Source: JBBRDU01 sp038230335
Lineage (GTDB): Bacteria; Verrucomicrobiota; Verrucomicrobiia; Chthoniobacterales; UBA10450
Reading direction: 5' to 3'
DNA length: 64,000 bases
Assembly: GCA_038230335.1 (NCBI GenBank)
Contig: JBBRNL010000006.1
Span: 62,001 to 126,000 of the forward strand
A program made the translations under genes and the position numbers. Within the stretch, counting starts at the first letter, position 1; every line of letters starts with the position of its first letter. Below the pieces are notes generated by a model, which saw only the letters and a program-made list of their open reading frames with translations, made no database searches and was not told the DNA's origin. Positions 1 through 8,875 of this stretch are shown piece by piece.

Positions 1-1439
1 GCGTCCCGCTCGTCGACGTAGATTTCCTGCGTCAAGTCGCACCCATGTTCTCCCGTCCGAACGCGCCGTCAAAACGCGACATGGCTGCGGCCGCGTCCAA
101 GCTAATGACGCCCGAGATCCTTGATCGCCCTAAAACGGGATTTCAAATTCCAGTCCGGCAATGGATGATGGAAGACAACCGGCACGAGCGCGACCGCGGT
201 TTACGAGGATGGGCCAAGCACGTCTATCGTCGTTTTGGCGGAACGCAGCTCGTAGCCAGAAGTCAGAAATCAGAAATCAGAAGTCAGAAGCCAGAAGTCA
301 GTTCGGAGCTTCCAGTTCCCATCTCCCAGCTCCGAGCTGCCAAACGGATTCTCGTCTTTCGCATTGGGCAACTTGGAGACACGATCGTGGCGTTGCCTGC
401 CATGTGGGTTGTGCGGAAATCTTTTCCCACTGCGCATCTCGCGCTGCTGTGCGACCGCCATCCGGGCAAGTCTTACGTGGTCGCCTCGGATTTGTTACGG
501 GGCGCCGGCATTTTCGATGATTTTCTGTCTTATCCGGTCTCCGAGTCCGGGGATCTAATGAAGAGCGGCCGGATGGCGGCGCTGCTTGCCGTGATTCGAG
601 CGAAACGCTTCGATACACTGATTTACCTGGCTCCGACTAACCGTAATCCCGATCAGATCGCACGTGATCGCCGTTTCTTTTCCATGGCAGGGATAAAGAC
701 ATTTGTCGGAATGACCGGATTTGGCGAGTCAGAAGCAACGGGCTTGGAGAACCGCGGCGCGACGATGCCGCGTGAGTCTGAGTTTTTGCTACGGCGCCTC
801 TCTGCCTCTGGCCTAACCGTTTGCCCCGAAGACGCGTTGCGAATGGATCTCGGGCTAAGCCCTGCTGACGAAGCGCCACTATTAGAGTGGATACGTAACT
901 CACCATCGGACGGAGGTCGCGTGTGGATTGCAGTCGGCCCAGGCTCAAAGATGCCGGCAAAACGCTGGCCCCTGGACAGATTTGAGGAAGTAGTTAGGGG
1001 GCTAATCGAGGATTGTGACGTGTGGCCGGTAGTCTTTGGTGCCGAGGAGGACCGCGCGATCGGAGAATGGCTGTTAACAAAATGGAAGCGCGGGTATAAC
1101 GTGGCTGGCATACTCGGACTTCGCTCTTCGCTTGCGGCTATGAAGCGGGCCGCACTCTTCCTTGGCAATGACACTGGCACAATGCACATGGCGGCGACGG
1201 TCGGTGTTCCATGCATTGCAGTGTTTTCCGCGCGTGTTCCCCGTGGCATGTGGTACCCTAACGGCGACCACCATCACGTATTCCAAGCGGAGATTGACTG
1301 CCAAGGATGCGGGCTGGTAGAATGTGTGGAGCGCGGTAACGAGTGCCTTAAACGAATATCAGTGGAAGAGGTTCTTAGGGCCTGCGTCTCAAAACTAGCG
1401 TCTCGATTGGCGAGTCGGGAATTGGCCGCTTCTGTCTAA
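1..1439 (+). CDS. Asparagine synthetase C-terminus fused to GT9 heptosyltransferase-like domain (5' partial)
   Basis: The frame is open from the left edge, so the start lies outside the window. The first ~70 codons read as the end of a class B asparagine synthetase: VPLVDVDFL resembles the family's VPFLDHRLVEF, followed by RPKTGFQIPVRQWM and a terminal RGWAKHVYRRF. After a repeat-derived linker (254-336) the same frame enters a glycosyltransferase family 9 domain: FRIGQLGDTIVALPA (Rossmann start), VGPGSKMPAKRWP (donor-side motif) and LGNDTGTMHMAA (family C-terminal motif). GT9 enzymes transfer heptose-like sugars from nucleotide donors; asparagine-synthetase-like enzymes in such loci amidate sugar acids. 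No ATG, GTG or TTG in this frame lies between the domains, so one polypeptide is the simplest reading. A split gene joined by repeat expansion is the likely origin. Confidence 0.8.
   Translation, partial: VPLVDVDFLRQVAPMFSRPNAPSKRDMAAAASKLMTPEILDRPKTGFQIPVRQWMMEDNRHERDRGLRGWAKHVYRRFGGTQLVARSQKSEIRSQKPEVSSELPVPISQLRAAKRILVFRIGQLGDTIVALPAMWVVRKSFPTAHLALLCDRHPGKSYVVASDLLRGAGIFDDFLSYPVSESGDLMKSGRMAALLAVIRAKRFDTLIYLAPTNRNPDQIARDRRFFSMAGIKTFVGMTGFGESEATGLENRGATMPRESEFLLRRLSASGLTVCPEDALRMDLGLSPADEAPLLEWIRNSPSDGGRVWIAVGPGSKMPAKRWPLDRFEEVVRGLIEDCDVWPVVFGAEEDRAIGEWLLTKWKRGYNVAGILGLRSSLAAMKRAALFLGNDTGTMHMAATVGVPCIAVFSARVPRGMWYPNGDHHHVFQAEIDCQGCGLVECVERGNECLKRISVEEVLRACVSKLASRLASRELAASV
254..336 (+). repeat. 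Low-complexity repeat forming the inter-domain linker
   Basis: The unit CAGAAGTCAGAAATCAG is repeated with small changes and then runs into a TTCCAGTTCCCATCTCCCAG type unit. Translated, it gives a heptad-like peptide, SQKSEIR-SQKPEVS-SELPVPI-SQL. The purine-rich strand is open in all three frames, which explains how it can sit in coding sequence. Confidence 0.8.
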
Positions 1440-1444
1440 TCCAA

Positions 1445-1705
1445 ATGGAACTCGCCCCGGCACAGTTAAAGAATTGGGAATGGTGGGAACAGAATCCCAT
1501 GACGTATGATTGGGAAAGGACGCTTCGTATCAACTCCGGAACGCGGGAGCGGTTTGAAGAGATCCTAAAGGGCGAACTCTTCCCAATTCCGCGGACACGC
1601 TTCAAGGAAGCTCTGGAACGCACCACGCCCGACTCCGCTGCCGCTTTTGTCCTGAGCCGCTTTGGGTCAATGCTGGTTGCTGAAGCCATGCGCGACGAAA
1701 ACTGA
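1445..1705 (+). pseudogene. Internally deleted methyltransferase copy (86 codons)
   Basis: This short frame keeps the first ~40 and last ~46 residues of the methyltransferase encoded at 3192-4037 and lacks everything between. Its N-terminus shares KNWEWWEQNPMTYDW and TRE-FEEI with the full copy; its C-terminus shares ELFPIPRT-FKE and FGSM-VAEA. The join is in frame, directly after FEEI, and removes the SAM-binding Rossmann core (the VGCGMG motif), so it cannot be an active methyltransferase. It starts 5 nt after the stop of the GT9 fusion gene. The two copies differ at roughly a quarter of bases in the shared 5' part by eye, so the duplication is not recent. It is either a decaying remnant or a retained small protein. 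Confidence 0.75.
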
Positions 1706-1765
1706 AATACGCCGCCACGTGTTCAAATGGTCTGTCGTCAAAGTGATCTTTTAGCAATGTAATCC

Positions 1766-3061
1766 ATGTCCGAGGCATTCCGAACGATCGCGGTAATTGG
1801 CTTGGGCTACGTGGGGTTGCCTTTGTCTCTCCAGTTTGCTCGCAGCGGTGTGCGCGTAATTGCGGTGGACGTCGATCCAACGAAGATCGAGGCGCTGAGC
1901 GCCAACCGTTCATACATCAAACACATTTCCAATGAAGCGATCAGCGAGGCCAATCGGGCGAAAACCTTACAGCCCACGACGGACTTCGCGCGTGTGCGAG
2001 AAGCAGAAGCCATCATCATTTGTGTTCCGACTCCGCTGACTAAAACGCGCGAGCCCGATCTTTCGTATGTATTGAATACCGGTCGCTCGATTGCGTCGCA
2101 CCTGCAACCGGGAGTGCTGGTGGTGCTCGAATCGACCTCCTATCCCGGAACAACGGACGAAGACTTGCGTGAAGTGTTGGAGGCCGGGTCTGGCAAGAAG
2201 GCCGGGAAAGACTTCCATCTGGCGTTTTCACCGGAGCGCGAAGATCCGGGCAATGCTGAGAGCAAAGTCGGAAATATTCCGAAGATTGTGGGTGGTTACA
2301 CCAGAGAATGCTGTGAGAAAGCGGTCACTTTGTATTCAAAAGCAATCGCAAAAATTGTCCCGGTTTCTTCCTGCAAAGCGGCCGAGGCGACCAAGCTCCT
2401 GGAAAACATTTTCCGAAGTGTAAACATCGCGCTCGTCAACGAGTTGAAGGTCATCTACGCGGCCATGGGCATCGATATTTGGGAAGTGATCGAGGCCGCG
2501 AAGACTAAGCCGTTCGGGTTTATGCCTTTCTACCCCGGACCGGGCTTAGGCGGTCACTGCATACCAATCGATCCGTTCTATCTCGCGTGGAAAGCGCGTG
2601 AGTTCGGCATGCACACGCGCTTCATCGAATTGGCCGGCGAGATCAACACCGCTATGCCCGAATACGTGGTCAAGCGGTTGACGGAAGCGCTCAACTCGAA
2701 GCGGAAATCGGTTAACGGATCCAAGGTCTTGCTCGTGGGTCTGGCCTACAAAGCGGACGTCGATGACATGCGCGAGTCACCGACTTTTGTTTTGTTCGAC
2801 CTGTTGAAGGCCCGCGGCGCGGAGGTCGCGTATTACGATCCGCACATTCCCATGGTCGGTCATACCCGGGAACACGGCGATTGGGAAGGCATGCGTTCGG
2901 TGCAATGGAATAAAGAAACCATCGCAAGTTTTGACGCCGCCGTGGTGGTGACCGCTCACAGGTCCGCCAATTATGATCAGCTGCGCGACTGGTGCCGATG
3001 CATCGTCGACACAAGGAATGTTTTACCTCACGATCAGTCGAATCGCGTATGGCCGGCGTAG
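1766..3061 (+). CDS. wbpA: UDP-N-acetylglucosamine 6-dehydrogenase-like nucleotide-sugar dehydrogenase
   Basis: The product oxidises the C6 hydroxyl of a UDP-(N-acetyl)hexose to a carboxylate with two NAD+, supplying a uronic-acid precursor for the polysaccharide. The 431-residue length suits the UDP-glucose/GDP-mannose dehydrogenase family. Visible motifs are the NAD-binding GLGYVGLP (12-19), ESTSYPGTT (122-130), FSPERED-PGN (154-163), and GPGLGGHCIPIDPFYL with the catalytic cysteine at about residue 265. That last motif and KPFGFMPFYPGPG match the WbpA/UDP-GlcNAc dehydrogenase branch better than UDP-glucose dehydrogenase. Exact substrate is inference. The gene lies between the deleted and the full copy of one methyltransferase family. 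A uronic acid would be a plausible substrate for the amidotransferase-type domain encoded at the left edge. Confidence 0.88.
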   Translation: MSEAFRTIAVIGLGYVGLPLSLQFARSGVRVIAVDVDPTKIEALSANRSYIKHISNEAISEANRAKTLQPTTDFARVREAEAIIICVPTPLTKTREPDLSYVLNTGRSIASHLQPGVLVVLESTSYPGTTDEDLREVLEAGSGKKAGKDFHLAFSPEREDPGNAESKVGNIPKIVGGYTRECCEKAVTLYSKAIAKIVPVSSCKAAEATKLLENIFRSVNIALVNELKVIYAAMGIDIWEVIEAAKTKPFGFMPFYPGPGLGGHCIPIDPFYLAWKAREFGMHTRFIELAGEINTAMPEYVVKRLTEALNSKRKSVNGSKVLLVGLAYKADVDDMRESPTFVLFDLLKARGAEVAYYDPHIPMVGHTREHGDWEGMRSVQWNKETIASFDAAVVVTAHRSANYDQLRDWCRCIVDTRNVLPHDQSNRVWPA

Positions 3062-3090
3062 CGGTGCAGCGATCCAACTAAATAGGTTAC

Positions 3091-3183
3091 ATGTCCAACT
3101 CCATCAGCACTATCGAAAATCCCGCCAAGGGCTATAACTTCGCCAGTCGCAACCTGAATACCCTTCTTGCGAGGTCGTTCTAG
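3091..3183 (+). other. Short open frame of 30 codons, possible gene remnant
   Basis: An ATG-to-TAG frame fills most of the gap between the dehydrogenase and the methyltransferase and ends 8 nt before the next ATG. The peptide begins MSNSISTIENPAKGYNFASR. It looks like the N-terminus of a longer protein, but I cannot identify the parent. It may be a leftover of the duplication around the dehydrogenase, or chance. Confidence 0.25.
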
Positions 3184-3191
3184 TCCCTAAA

Positions 3192-4037
3192 ATGGAGCTT
3201 TCCGCGGCGCAATCTAAAAACTGGGAGTGGTGGGAACAAAATCCCATGACCTATGACTGGGAGAATACGCTTCGCATCAAGGCCGGGACGCGGGAATGGT
3301 TCGAAGAGATCGATCGGCGTTTCTTCGGCTCCGCCTACTTCGCGGAAGGTTCGAACGGTGAGCCGTTTGGCCGGTTTCTGGATCGCGATCTCGTGGAGGG
3401 CAAGGAAGTGCTTGAAGTTGGCTGTGGAATGGGATCGCATGCCGCTCTTCTGGCGCGGCACGGCGCCCGCCTTACCGCGGTCGATTTGACGGAGCGCGCG
3501 GTGGATGTCACCCGGCATCGATTCGCGCTCTTTGGGTTGGAAGGAAAAATCGAACGCGCGGATGCCGAACAGCTTCCTTTTCCAGATAACAGTTTCGATG
3601 TGGTCTGGAGCTGGGGCGTGATCCATCACAGCAGCCGTTTTGAAAGTTGTCTCGGCCAGATTGCGCGGGTCTTGCGGCCGGGCGGGCGGCTCTTTCTGAT
3701 GGTTTACTATCGACCCAGTATTGTTTACTACGTGAACTGCGCCTTAATCAGAGGAATCTTGTTAGGGCAGCTGGCGCGGAAATCACTGCAAAAAATTTAC
3801 GAAGATTCATCAGACGGTTTTTACGCCCGGGTTTTCAACCGATCCGAGTTAAGAGAAGTGCTTTCACCCGCCTTCTCCGACATCCGGTTCAGCGTGATCG
3901 GTCTGAAAGCAGAGTTGTTTCCGATCCCAAGAACGGGCTTCAAAGAAAAGCTCGAGCATGCCACGCCCAATTGGCTGGCCAACGGAGTGCTGGGCAAGTT
4001 CGGATCGATGATTGTGGCGGAAGCAGCCTGCAAGTGA
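3192..4037 (+). CDS. Class I SAM-dependent methyltransferase
   Basis: A 281-residue methyltransferase with the classical SAM-binding motif LEVGCGMGSHAALLA (about 75-89), the acidic strand-2 end LTAVDLTERAV, and a post-motif FDVVWSWGVIHHS typical of the Methyltransf_11/25 group. The N-terminal WEWWEQNPMTYDW signature is shared with the deleted copy at 1445. In a polysaccharide locus such enzymes usually methylate a sugar or an amino-sugar side group. The substrate cannot be read from the sequence. Confidence 0.85.
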   Translation: MELSAAQSKNWEWWEQNPMTYDWENTLRIKAGTREWFEEIDRRFFGSAYFAEGSNGEPFGRFLDRDLVEGKEVLEVGCGMGSHAALLARHGARLTAVDLTERAVDVTRHRFALFGLEGKIERADAEQLPFPDNSFDVVWSWGVIHHSSRFESCLGQIARVLRPGGRLFLMVYYRPSIVYYVNCALIRGILLGQLARKSLQKIYEDSSDGFYARVFNRSELREVLSPAFSDIRFSVIGLKAELFPIPRTGFKEKLEHATPNWLANGVLGKFGSMIVAEAACK

Positions 4038-4176
4038 CAGCTTCTCGCTGTAACTACGCTTTGTCGGCCGTGATGTTCCTCTCCAGCGACTCGTCGACCT
4101 TCGACATCCCTCGCAAAAATCGTACCGATAGTATGAAGTTAGTGTTGAAATTGGCGTCTTCTCAAAGCGTCAAGAA

Positions 4177-4193
4177 CCCTATCTAAGATAGGG
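4177..4193. promoter_or_regulatory. Perfect 8-bp inverted repeat before a methyltransferase gene
   Basis: CCCTATCT-A-AGATAGGG is a perfect palindrome with a one-base centre, ending 12 nt before the ATG at 4206. Its AGGGAT end occupies the usual ribosome-binding position. It could be an operator or a small hairpin affecting translation; no factor is recognised. Confidence 0.4.
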
Positions 4194-4205
4194 ATAACTT
4201 TAACG

Positions 4206-5195
4206 ATGGACGATTTACTTCAACAAATCTTGGTTTGTCCGAGGGATGGGTCTGCTCTTACTGTGGTTGCAGACGCTCTGGTCTGTGAATGCGAGCACCA
4301 GTATCCAATATTCAACGGGGTTCCAGTGATGCTCTTGGAAGATGTTCACCAGACCGCCACCTGGGCGTCCGAATCAATCAGCAGGGCAAAGGCGAGCGCC
4401 GTCAGCGAGGAGATTCCCCCGATCAAGTTTCACGGAGTGGATGATTACGTGCAGGCAATGGTCGCAGGCACCTGTGGCAACCTTTACCTCCCAATTTTGA
4501 ACAAGCTCACTGATTATCCCATCCCGGATCTCCCGCTCTCGCTTGGAAACGGGGGTCTGCTGCTTGATGTTGGGTGCAACTGGGGACGATGGTGTGTCGC
4601 CGCAGCTCGTAAGGGTTATCGTGTGATCGGGATCGATTCGGCGCTGGATTCGGTGCTTGCTGCGAACCGTGTGTGCTGCCAGTTAGGCTTGCAGTGCATT
4701 TTTGTGGTGGCAGACGCGAGGTATTTGCCTTTTCGACAAAAATGCTTCGATGTCGTGTTTTCGTATAGCGTTATACAACACTTCAGTAAGACCGACGCGA
4801 AGATGGCGCTTTCGTCAATTGGGTCGGTGTTAAAACCCACCGGGATATCATTAGTCCAAATGCCTAACAAATTTGGGATAAGATGTTTTTATCACCTTTT
4901 GAGACGTGGCTTTACCGAAGGTATAAACTTTCAAGTCAGGTACTGGTCGGTAGGAGAATTGAAGCGAGCGTTTTCCGAAGCCATAGGACCAACGGTTGCT
5001 TTCGTGGATGGATATTTCGGATTGGGAATTCAGCGATCGGACGTTCACTTACTGCCTTGGAGCTACCGCCTAATTGTCAGAATTTCTGACTTCTTGCGTC
5101 ATTGGAGTAAACGATTTCCTTTCATCATCTATGCGGCGGACAGCGTGTATTTGAAGTCGACTGCAAATTCTGCCGCTTCCTCCCGCGACATTTAG
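4206..5195 (+). CDS. Methyltransferase with Trm112-like N-terminal domain
   Basis: The first ~45 residues resemble the Trm112-like zinc-ribbon extension (ILVCPRDGSAL, then CECEHQYPIFNGVPVML), but only three cysteines (11, 27, 29) remain of the usual four. A class I SAM methyltransferase core follows: LLDVGCNWGRWCVAAARKGY (about 118-137), VIGIDSALDSV and FDVVFSYSVIQHFS. Such proteins are common in surface-glycan loci, where they methylate sugars. By eye the gene is more AT-rich than its neighbours, especially 4850-5100, suggesting separate acquisition. Confidence 0.8.
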   Translation: MDDLLQQILVCPRDGSALTVVADALVCECEHQYPIFNGVPVMLLEDVHQTATWASESISRAKASAVSEEIPPIKFHGVDDYVQAMVAGTCGNLYLPILNKLTDYPIPDLPLSLGNGGLLLDVGCNWGRWCVAAARKGYRVIGIDSALDSVLAANRVCCQLGLQCIFVVADARYLPFRQKCFDVVFSYSVIQHFSKTDAKMALSSIGSVLKPTGISLVQMPNKFGIRCFYHLLRRGFTEGINFQVRYWSVGELKRAFSEAIGPTVAFVDGYFGLGIQRSDVHLLPWSYRLIVRISDFLRHWSKRFPFIIYAADSVYLKSTANSAASSRDI

Positions 5196-5257
5196 ATACG
5201 GCAACGGCCCTAGCTCCAAGATACCTTTGGTGAATCCGTGACGATTCATATTCGTGA

Positions 5258-6547
5258 ATGAAATCTGCATTTAAGGACGGTCGGCTTATGGCTCTCCTCA
5301 TTGTGTTTGGATACTTCGTGTTAGTTGTGTTGAGCGTGCAGCGAGCAGGCGGAGACCGTATCCATGTCATGCAGAGGTGGTTTGGCGTCCCTGCGATGGA
5401 GCCTGTTTTCGCGGACTTGTGGCATATCACTTCCGGATGGGACGCTGCCCGCGCCGGGTTGAAGCCGGAAGAAGCCAATCCATATGACCAATTCAACCGA
5501 GCGTTCACTTATCCGCGAATATGGCTGTGGCCCGCGCTCGTTGGAGCGACGTCGCGGATAACGACGACGGTCGCGCTCGCTATGATCATCGGCTTTATTG
5601 CAACAGCCTTTTACTCGGTCGGCCGGTTAACCTGGCGCGAAGGTGTGATATTCGGTCTGTTATTTATCGGCCCGCCCGTGGTGTTGGCGCTGGAGCGATG
5701 CAATGTCGACTTGTTAGTCTTTATGTTGGTCGCTTTGGCAGGTCTTCTGGCCGCGCGGGCTGGACGAGGAGAGAGAATCTCAGCGGTTTTGCTCCTTTTC
5801 ACCGCATCCATAGCCAAGCTTCATCCGGTTGGATGTGCAGCCTGCCTTTTACGGTCCAATCTAAAAGGCAGCGTAATGGCGGTGGTCAGTTTTTTTGGCC
5901 TGATCGGGGCATTTTTTCTTTTTACTCTCACAGATATCTTGCGGATCAGCCGAATCCTTCCGCAGGTTTCCTGGTTTTCCTATGGGGGACGGATCGCTTA
6001 CGAATATCTGGTCCGTGCCGTCGAAGGAGCGCTCGGCCGTCACCTGCCTGAATGGCTTCCCGCTGCCGGATATTTGGTTTTGTTGGGTGGTCTCATGGCA
6101 GCGGCGTGGTGCCTCTGGTCGAAGAGCCCAGCCGTCCGGTGGCCCAAATTCGGAGGGACTGAGCAGCACCTATTTCTGGCCGGTGCCGGGATTTTTTTGT
6201 TGAGCTTTGCCGCCTTGAAGTCGTTCGAATACCGATACTCGTTTTTACTGCTGTGTCTGCCCCTCCTGTTCTCGATGCTGCGACGCGGGAGAAAATCTGC
6301 AATCATCTCGCGGATGATGCTTATATTATTAGGGCTTCTTTTCTACGACAGTCTCGCCTATGGCATTCTTTCAGACGGCCTGAGAAGGTCGCGGGTGGTG
6401 AATTGGTCTTATACCTTAGAAGCCTGGTCTTCTTCATGGCTGCTATTCGTGTTTACGCTGATACTTTTTTTTGGATTGGTCCGGACGTGGCTGATAGACG
6501 TCAGTTCCTTGGCGCAGCCTCGCACCACGCCCCCGCCCGATTTGTGA
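5258..6547 (+). CDS. Multi-pass membrane protein, possible GT-C (family 87-like) glycosyltransferase
   Basis: The 429-residue product has about nine or ten hydrophobic segments, starting with LLIVFGYFVLVVLSV near residue 14. A long first external loop with VFADLWHITSGWDAARAG and ANPYDQFNRAFTYPRIW resembles the DUF2029/GT87 mannosyltransferase-like family, where an acidic residue follows the first helix. A polytopic transferase using a lipid-linked sugar would fit the locus. Motifs are weak, and an uncharacterised membrane protein is the safe call. It ends 7 nt before the flippase gene. Confidence 0.55.
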   Translation: MKSAFKDGRLMALLIVFGYFVLVVLSVQRAGGDRIHVMQRWFGVPAMEPVFADLWHITSGWDAARAGLKPEEANPYDQFNRAFTYPRIWLWPALVGATSRITTTVALAMIIGFIATAFYSVGRLTWREGVIFGLLFIGPPVVLALERCNVDLLVFMLVALAGLLAARAGRGERISAVLLLFTASIAKLHPVGCAACLLRSNLKGSVMAVVSFFGLIGAFFLFTLTDILRISRILPQVSWFSYGGRIAYEYLVRAVEGALGRHLPEWLPAAGYLVLLGGLMAAAWCLWSKSPAVRWPKFGGTEQHLFLAGAGIFLLSFAALKSFEYRYSFLLLCLPLLFSMLRRGRKSAIISRMMLILLGLLFYDSLAYGILSDGLRRSRVVNWSYTLEAWSSSWLLFVFTLILFFGLVRTWLIDVSSLAQPRTTPPPDL

Positions 6548-6554
6548 ACCGCAA

Positions 6555-7976
6555 ATGAGCGGTGAAAGTTCGCCAGAGCCGAAACCGCAACTCGATTACT
6601 TTTCGAGGTTTCAGGCGTTGTCCGCCTTTGCCCGCCGGCACTTCCATCAAGGGCGCGGTGGGCGGGCCAAACTGGCCATTTCCGCAAGCTTGATCTCGCG
6701 GATTATCACCACCGTCGTCAGTTTCGTTATCCTCCCAATCACCGTTCGCTATTTGGGCAACGAAGGTTACGGCTTGATGGTCACCATCACCAGTGTTGTT
6801 GGGTGGCTGCAGTTTACGAATCTGGGAATCGGATTAGGTTTACAGAACGCGCTCACCTACGAAACGGCTGGCGGAAATGTGCGCGCTCAGCGGGAGCTCA
6901 TCAGCACGGCCGTTTTTTCCCTAGCTGCCGTGGGCGGGTTCATCCTGGTTGCGGGGCTGATCGTCTTCCCTCACGTGAATTGGACGGCGGTGTTCCCACC
7001 GACTACGCAACGATTCACGAGCGAAATCGGATGGACGGTTCTGGTAGTTTTTATTGGTTTCGTGAGCAACATCGTCCTCGGATTTGTAAATCCAATGTAC
7101 GCAGCTCGCCAGGAACTCCACGTCTTCACAATCCAGGTGATACTGGCGAGTGTTCTGAGCCTAGCAGGAACTCTTGTCGCGGTCAGTTTGCGCTTGGGTC
7201 TGCTCGGGTTGACGGTTTGCACAATTGGGATAACGACCGTCATCCAGTGGTCATTTGCCATCTGGACCTTGTATTTTCGCGGTGTCGCGTCGCTGAAACC
7301 AAGTGCAAGTCAGGTCACGTCGGCCGCCGCCGCGCAAATTTACCGGACCGGGATCAGTTTTTTCATCCTGCAGATATGCAATATCGCCTTTTTTCAGATC
7401 GACGCTTTTTTGATTGCGCGCTTTTTGACGATCGACCAAGTCACGCCTTATTCGGTCGCGCAGAAGGTATTTATTCAAGCTTCTGGTCTGTTTGCGATCG
7501 TGACTGGCTCGTTATGGGCTGCTTACGGCAATGCCAAGGCCCAGTCTGATTTTGCGTGGATTAGGCAAGTGCATCGCCGAATTCTACGTGCTTTTTTGCT
7601 TTTTTTCGGATTGTTGACTGCGGGAATGATTATGTTCGGACATATTGCACTGACCCTGTGGGTGGGAAGAGGCGCCGCTCCGACGACGCTGCTCTTGGCC
7701 GCGGTTGGCCTTTATTTTTGTGTGCGCGATTGGACCGGCGTTCACGCCACACTGCTAAACGGTTTAAACGTGGTGCGTCCGCAAGTATGGAACGTAGTAC
7801 TAACCGCCGTTCTCACTCTTGGATTCGATCTGGTCCTGATCCGGCGGCTCGGTCCGCTCGGCCTCGCGGTCGGGGGTCTGCTCGCATTCTCCCTAACTAG
7901 TGCATGGTACTTTCCGTACCTCGCTCGCAAGGAACTTGCGGTTGAAGTTGGAAAGAATCCGCCCCATTCACTGTGA
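6555..7976 (+). CDS. Wzx-type polysaccharide flippase
   Basis: A 473-residue polytopic protein with about 12-14 hydrophobic segments and the N-terminal pattern of the MATE-like oligosaccharide flippases: SLISRIITTVVSFVILPITV, then YLGNEGYGLMVTITSVVGWLQFTNLGIGLG split over the next helix. Flippases of this kind move undecaprenyl-PP-linked repeat units across the inner membrane before polymerisation. It lies just downstream of the putative GT-C gene, with FkbM and fucosyltransferase genes following. Confidence 0.85.
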   Translation: MSGESSPEPKPQLDYFSRFQALSAFARRHFHQGRGGRAKLAISASLISRIITTVVSFVILPITVRYLGNEGYGLMVTITSVVGWLQFTNLGIGLGLQNALTYETAGGNVRAQRELISTAVFSLAAVGGFILVAGLIVFPHVNWTAVFPPTTQRFTSEIGWTVLVVFIGFVSNIVLGFVNPMYAARQELHVFTIQVILASVLSLAGTLVAVSLRLGLLGLTVCTIGITTVIQWSFAIWTLYFRGVASLKPSASQVTSAAAAQIYRTGISFFILQICNIAFFQIDAFLIARFLTIDQVTPYSVAQKVFIQASGLFAIVTGSLWAAYGNAKAQSDFAWIRQVHRRILRAFLLFFGLLTAGMIMFGHIALTLWVGRGAAPTTLLLAAVGLYFCVRDWTGVHATLLNGLNVVRPQVWNVVLTAVLTLGFDLVLIRRLGPLGLAVGGLLAFSLTSAWYFPYLARKELAVEVGKNPPHSL

Positions 7977-8000
7977 AAATACCCGAACTCCCAACATTCC

Positions 8001-8786
8001 ATGCGTAAAGAGTTACTTTATAATCCGCGGTTGCTCTGTGAACGTCTGGCTGAGATCTCTCAGGCGAAAAGGCGCCGTCGAATCTTGCGAGGGACTCCCG
8101 CGGAGAAACTTGAAGCCGGCCATACTGATTCGCTTGAGCTTTTGCAGTTGCTAAAAGGGCGCCCGCCGCGGGTGATCTTCGACGTTGGGGCGTTTTATGG
8201 GACGTGGACCGTGCTTGCTAAATCGATCTTCCCGAAAGCAGAAGTGCACGCCTTTGAACCGCTCGAGCAGTTGCGCGGCCAATTTTTGGACAGGACGGCT
8301 TGCTTGAACAACGTCACGTACCATCAAATTGCGGCGGGCGCGACCTCGGGCGACAAGCGAATGGAGCTAGCCAACTTCCTGGATTCTTCCAGCCTCCTGC
8401 CAATGACCGAAAAGCAAATGAGCGAGTTCAAGACCCGGCCCACCGGCAGCGCGTCTGTTCGGATGGAGCGCCTGGACGACTATGCTCTTAAGCACTCGCT
8501 GCCCATGCCGGACTTGATCAAACTTGATCTCCAGGGATATGAGGTTGAGGCCCTGCGTGGAGCTATGAAGTGTCTTTCCAGCGCTCAAGCGGTGATATCG
8601 GAGGTCAGCTTCGCGGAATTCTACAAAGGTCAATGTTTGTTCGAGGAGCTCGTCGGCTTTTTAGCGTCTTGCGGATTTCGAACTCGCGCGTTCGGTGCAA
8701 AAACCAAACTTGGGGATCGTTTGTTGCAGACAGATATACTGTTTGAGAATGCTGACGCGCGCCCAATGGAGTCGGTGAGATCATAG
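8001..8786 (+). CDS. FkbM family methyltransferase
   Basis: The 261-residue product carries the FkbM pattern: VIFDVGAFYGTWTVLAKSIFP (about 54-74), AFEPLEQL at strand 2, and LIKLDLQGYEVEALRGA (about 172-188), whose LDLQGYE corresponds to the family's LDVEGYE. FkbM enzymes are SAM-dependent O-methyltransferases found in glycan and secondary-metabolite clusters. A sugar hydroxyl acceptor is inferred. A second FkbM gene lies at 9879. Confidence 0.85.
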   Translation: MRKELLYNPRLLCERLAEISQAKRRRRILRGTPAEKLEAGHTDSLELLQLLKGRPPRVIFDVGAFYGTWTVLAKSIFPKAEVHAFEPLEQLRGQFLDRTACLNNVTYHQIAAGATSGDKRMELANFLDSSSLLPMTEKQMSEFKTRPTGSASVRMERLDDYALKHSLPMPDLIKLDLQGYEVEALRGAMKCLSSAQAVISEVSFAEFYKGQCLFEELVGFLASCGFRTRAFGAKTKLGDRLLQTDILFENADARPMESVRS

Positions 8787-8875
8787 CGAGCCGGGAACGA
8801 AACGGTGGTCACATTTGGCACACTTTCGGGAGCTTCGGTCCGCCGTTTACGAGCAAACCAAGGCAGGGTGACGGA

